From assembly GCA_963693365.1 (NCBI GenBank), contig CAVNZM010000010.1, positions 2,170,001-2,234,000 of the forward strand: a DNA stretch of 64,000 bases. Reading direction: 5' to 3'. The DNA is from Amoebidium appalachense (lineage: Eukaryota > Ichthyosporea). Under the pieces are notes generated by a model. The model was not told the origin of the DNA, made no database searches, and saw only the letters and a program-made list of their open reading frames with translations. Shown piece by piece: positions 25,474 to 64,000 of the stretch (position 1 is its first letter; the number at the start of each line of letters is the position of its first letter). The translations under genes and the position numbers were made by a program.

Positions 25474-26051
25474 GGGCGGCTATACCGTACCCAAATACCC
25501 AAACCTAAACCCAGATTCTTAGATTTAATACTAGTATTGACGGTCGATTGGATAACGAAATATAGCATTTCAACCTGCTACCAATCATCGCGTGGTCGGA
25601 TATGCCATAGATCACCATCGAGCACCTGAATCTTATAAGAAAAGCGCCTCTTTGATAGCACATCTTTTACAAATAAGGCAGGTAATTTTGGTTTCACGGT
25701 CCAAAATCTGGGTTTGGGATAGGAATCTAGAAGGAGGGGGGGGGGGGTTTGGGGGGGTCTTCCAGATTCTTAAACCGAATCCACATCTTCAGCGACAACG
25801 AGATGAAGCAAGAAAACGCCAAGAACTAAGATGTGAAGCATATATTTCTGGCATAATTTCGGCCTAAAAATATCATCTTTCTCGCAACATTAATATTTGT
25901 ATCTGTTATAATGCTTTATTATAGTATATATTCTTTGTTTCTTCATCATAATACATAGGCGTGGTGCGAAGCGGCGGTCATGCCGCATGCGTGACATCTA
26001 GGTTTTAAATCTGGGTTTGGGTTTGGGTATTTGGGTACGGTATAGCCGCCC
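25474..26051. mobile_element. Terminal-inverted-repeat element with about 50-bp arms
   Basis: GGGCGGCTATACCGTACCCA then AATACCCAAACCTAAACCCAGA at 25474-25515 is inverted at about 26005-26051 (CTGGGTTTGGGTTTGGGTAT…GGTATAGCCGCCC). A third related motif, AAATCTGGGTTTGGG, is inside at 25704. The interior is AT-rich with no coding potential. It resembles a MITE. Confidence 0.75.
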
Positions 26052-27158
26052 AGTCTCTTTGCTCTCTTGCGCGCGAAGGCAAAATATTATCGATAATTTT
26101 GGCGCCAAAACCGGGTCTTTCGATTCGGGTCACCTCTCCAGTCTGCCCAATCTTATCATAAGCATGGAGCCGGAGCATGGATGTGTGTATGTACAGTATG
26201 GTACAAAAGCTGCCAAGAATCTCAGAGTATGTTTTACGACCCGTGCTTCAAAAAGTTTACTAGAGAAGGACCCGAATATTGATCTGTGAATCATCAATGT
26301 TTTTAAATATTCTATGGGCAACAAACACTCTTGAAACAGAACCCGAAACAGTTGGTTGACTTGAACCGTGGCTCACGGGTACTTGGCATGACCCGGTCAC
26401 CCGACCAACCGCAGCTGAGCACCGGCCACGGACTCATACATACTTCAAAAACACGTGTGTGTGCGTGTGCGTGTCTGATTCTATTGATATGATCAATAGA
26501 ATCAAACAGTTTTGGTTTTAAAAGCTTGGTACTATAGCAGAAAAGCCAGAGAACTCGTTTGGCAAAGTGGCACTACAGAGCTAAAGAACGCCTCGAAGTG
26601 ACCGTTGGGTGTGGTACATGCAACATACAGAGGGATGAAATATTGTGCTTGTTGGGGCGAAAAGCAGTAAAGTTGACACTTTGGGGACTGATTCAAAGCC
26701 TACACATAATACAGTGTATCTACCGTAAAAATCTAGGGCAAGTTCAAGGCAAACGGTTTGTTCCGGCAATTATTATTTCAGTTCAGTTAGGATCAGCTAA
26801 GTGCACAACACAGAGAAAGTGAATGCCCAACATATAAATTGGGAAATAAAAATTCCTGTTTGGAGATATCCTAGTGAGCTAAACAGCTCGGCCAGGGCAG
26901 GCTGGTAAAGGGGACACATGACAAAAGATGGGTTGACAATGCCCGACACAGCAAGTCTGTCCCAGGGCGAAAGGTGTGTTTCATCATTCCTTTACTATCC
27001 CCCCTCTCCTGCGTGTACATGTGATGGGGGCCTGCGCTGCCAAAAGGAAGTTTTTTGCCTGTTTTGATCAATGGAGCAATGGGTTGATCAATAGTTTCAC
27101 ATTCGTACGCAAACACTATAAATTCAGAGAGTCACATTCATATACTTTTTTTTTTTTT

Positions 27159-27189
<31 letters not shown>

Positions 27190-27426
27190 GAGGGAGGTGT
27201 GCGTGTGCGTAAAACATAAAGGTTGCTGTAACACAAAAAAAAAACAGAGAAAAAGAGACAGAGAGAGAGAGAGAAAATGTCGATGTTGCACTTGCCGGTC
27301 TACCAAAGACAGACTCAATATAAGTTACATGCTCGCTTTCTCCTGACTCAACGCCACACCTTTCCGTCATTACCGACTGGGATAAGTTTACCTTTCTCAC
27401 GCCTTCCATCTCTCTTCTTTCCACAG

Positions 27427-49002
<21,576 letters not shown>

Positions 49003-49315
49003 GGACGGATGTGATTTTCCCGTCAATTTTCGACAAGAAGTATTTATTAATTTTTAATATTTTTTTGTTAATTTTTATTTTATTTTTTGGTTTGCAGGTG
49101 ATAGTCATCAGTGAATTTGGACGACGGTACATTAATATACATATTAGAAGTGCCAAGTAAGTGTTTGTAAGTAACCGTGGGTCCCTTTTGACCGCAAAGA
49201 ACCACAATGTAACATCCTGCGTAAAGTGAGTATTCTGAAGACTTGTGCCTTAAAGGTGGTATGTAAAACTGGCTCTATCGCGTGCCCACACAGCTATGCA
49301 GAGGCTAGGGGAAAG

Positions 49316-49355
<40 letters not shown>

Positions 49356-50652
49356 ATGGTACTTTGTGCATGTGATTCGAATGGTATGCTTACGACTATT
49401 TCACCGTAGATCCAACATGATTACTGTGTGCATTGCGCATGCTTGACCCTAAAATGGCTTATCGTACCGAAATGTCCTTAGGTTTGTCGGAGCGATTGCT
49501 GTATTTAGTACGTGATGTGTACATGTCGTCGTGGTCCCATTGTTCAGAACATTGGATGGTGTTGTTCTGTGTTGGTGAAATATTGCGTATGGTGAGAGCT
49601 GTGCTCCTTCGACGTCCAAAAACATAACAAGGCATAAAAATGGCTTGAATGCAAAATTCACGTGGACAGTTTAATAGTTACTCCAGCCACACACATATGT
49701 CCGCGGCTGAGCACCTTTGTTTGCTATAAACAAACCTAGGTTTCGGTTGTCTATTAGTTAAATAAATGCAAGCCCGACTGGCAGAAAGCAGGGACCGGGT
49801 AGGAAATAAGCAGTGCACGTGAGATCTAGCTAGATGGCAATACGTACGTACGTACGTACACCAAGATCTTCGAATGTGCCATGGCCACGCGTACGCGTAT
49901 AAGCGTACGGACCGCGCCGGGTAGTTCAAATTGAATGTGCTTGTTGTTAATTGTTGTTGTTGTTGTGCACGTGGGGGAAGGGCCGTGGAAGGTGATGGTG
50001 GTAGTGGTGCAGGGACGGTCTGAGCGCGCCGAGGCGGTCACGGGCCTGCAAGGCTGCGGGCCCCGGATTGGTGTGTGGGGGGGGGCCCGGGGGGGGGGGG
50101 GGGAGGGGGGGGGGCTGAGGTCAGAAGGGAAGATTAGTCCGTTTGTTTAGGACGTCATTGACAAAATTTATGATAATATAAAGCCGCAGTCTGAAAATCA
50201 AAAGGGCAAAAAGAGTAGAAATAGCGTCTTTGCTAAAGGACTAAAAGGTATTCCTTATCTGCGCGCCATCAGCACTTTGAAGCCTGGTTAGTTAATGCCG
50301 CCACATGTGACCTTTTCACACTTGTTTATGGAGCAGGTGTGTGTATGCCGCGATGATCCATGTTACATACAAAGTCAATGTTTCTAGAGAGGCAGAGGTT
50401 GACACTTCACAGGACTATAATCCGTCCTCACATGCTTAGGGAATTCCTTGGTTCTAACGTCTGATGCGCTTTGTCTTATATGGAACCGAGCGTTTTCGTT
50501 CTAGTTAGCGTAGCTCTGGGGGAGAGCTGTATGAAAGCATCGTCTCCCCATGCAGATAGGTTCTGTAGATTATAGCAATACAGCAGGTACCTTTATAGGC
50601 ACGGCTCGACTAAACGTTTTGGCACAAGCAGTTTCCCTCTTCACCTGGCAAC
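49003..50652. promoter_or_regulatory. Intergenic region between the F-box/LRR gene and the SNF2 gene
   Basis: The genes are in tandem, so this holds the terminator of one and the promoter of the other. Mostly unique sequence: a G-run at 49318-49353, a self-complementary ACGTACGTACGTACGTAC tract at 49841-49859, GTTGTTGTTGTTG near 49950 and a G-rich block at 50078-50115. No TATA box is certain. Confidence 0.55.

Positions 50653-64000
<13,348 letters not shown>

Noticed and set aside
27024-27104. First exon encoding M-G-A-C-A-A-K-R-K for the CNB/F-box gene
   Set aside because: An attractive acylation-like start with donor GTACGC, but its phase does not match the next supported exon without an extra, poorly supported exon.
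49099-49159. Alternative terminal exon of the F-box/LRR gene (ends AAG TAA)
   Set aside because: It has a good acceptor (TTTGCAG) but the preceding exon 48883-49002 already closes the LRR frame with a stop and has no obvious donor; kept only as a possible isoform.

Overview
This window is nuclear DNA from an intron-rich eukaryote. Protein-coding exons are short islands (7 to about 700 nt) between introns and intergenic stretches packed with (TG/CA)n, (GA)n and (GCGT)n microsatellites and very long homopolymer G or C runs of up to about 80 nt. No prokaryotic gene organisation is present. The lumazine synthase is of the fungal sequence type (N-G-H-N-H-G-x-D-W-G near the C terminus), and the other proteins look like conserved opisthokont or other eukaryote proteins, so a fungus, a fungus-like protist or a relative is the best guess. 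I cannot name the species.

Layout, left to right: (1) 1-1910, repeat-rich DNA. (2) 1911-5555, minus strand, two adjacent models or one split gene: an N-terminal F-box-like protein and a following ankyrin-like/unknown protein. Their introns are very small (40-62 nt). (3) 6891-9360, plus strand, RIB4-type 6,7-dimethyl-8-ribityllumazine synthase with a candidate 7-nt microexon. (4) 9361-13995, repeats and inverted-repeat elements. (5) 13996-23622, minus strand, a complete 11-exon UBA3 (NEDD8-activating enzyme catalytic subunit, 441 aa). (6) about 27427-49002, plus strand, a large fusion gene with two cyclic-nucleotide-binding domains, an F-box and cysteine-containing leucine-rich repeats. (7) 50653-63641 and beyond the window, plus strand, a SMARCAD1/Fun30-type SNF2 remodeller, including an 8-nt microexon that restores a conserved Asn-Trp before the SNF2 core continues.

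Functional links: UBA3 activates NEDD8 for cullin modification, and the F-box/LRR protein (and possibly the F-box-like protein at the left) would be substrate receptors of neddylated cullin-RING ligases. Lumazine synthase and the SNF2 remodeller are unrelated housekeeping functions. No operon-like logic is expected.

Most interesting are four genome-architecture features. First, there are repeated short duplications of exon edges together with their splice sites inside the neighbouring introns, seen in all four large-intron genes. Second, introns have a sense-strand polarity, with (TG)n after the donor and (CA)n or C-runs before the acceptor; these tracts could pair and loop the intron out. 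Third, a dispersed repeat family with tRNA-like A and B boxes ends in poly(C). Fourth, there are at least eight terminal-inverted-repeat or foldback elements.
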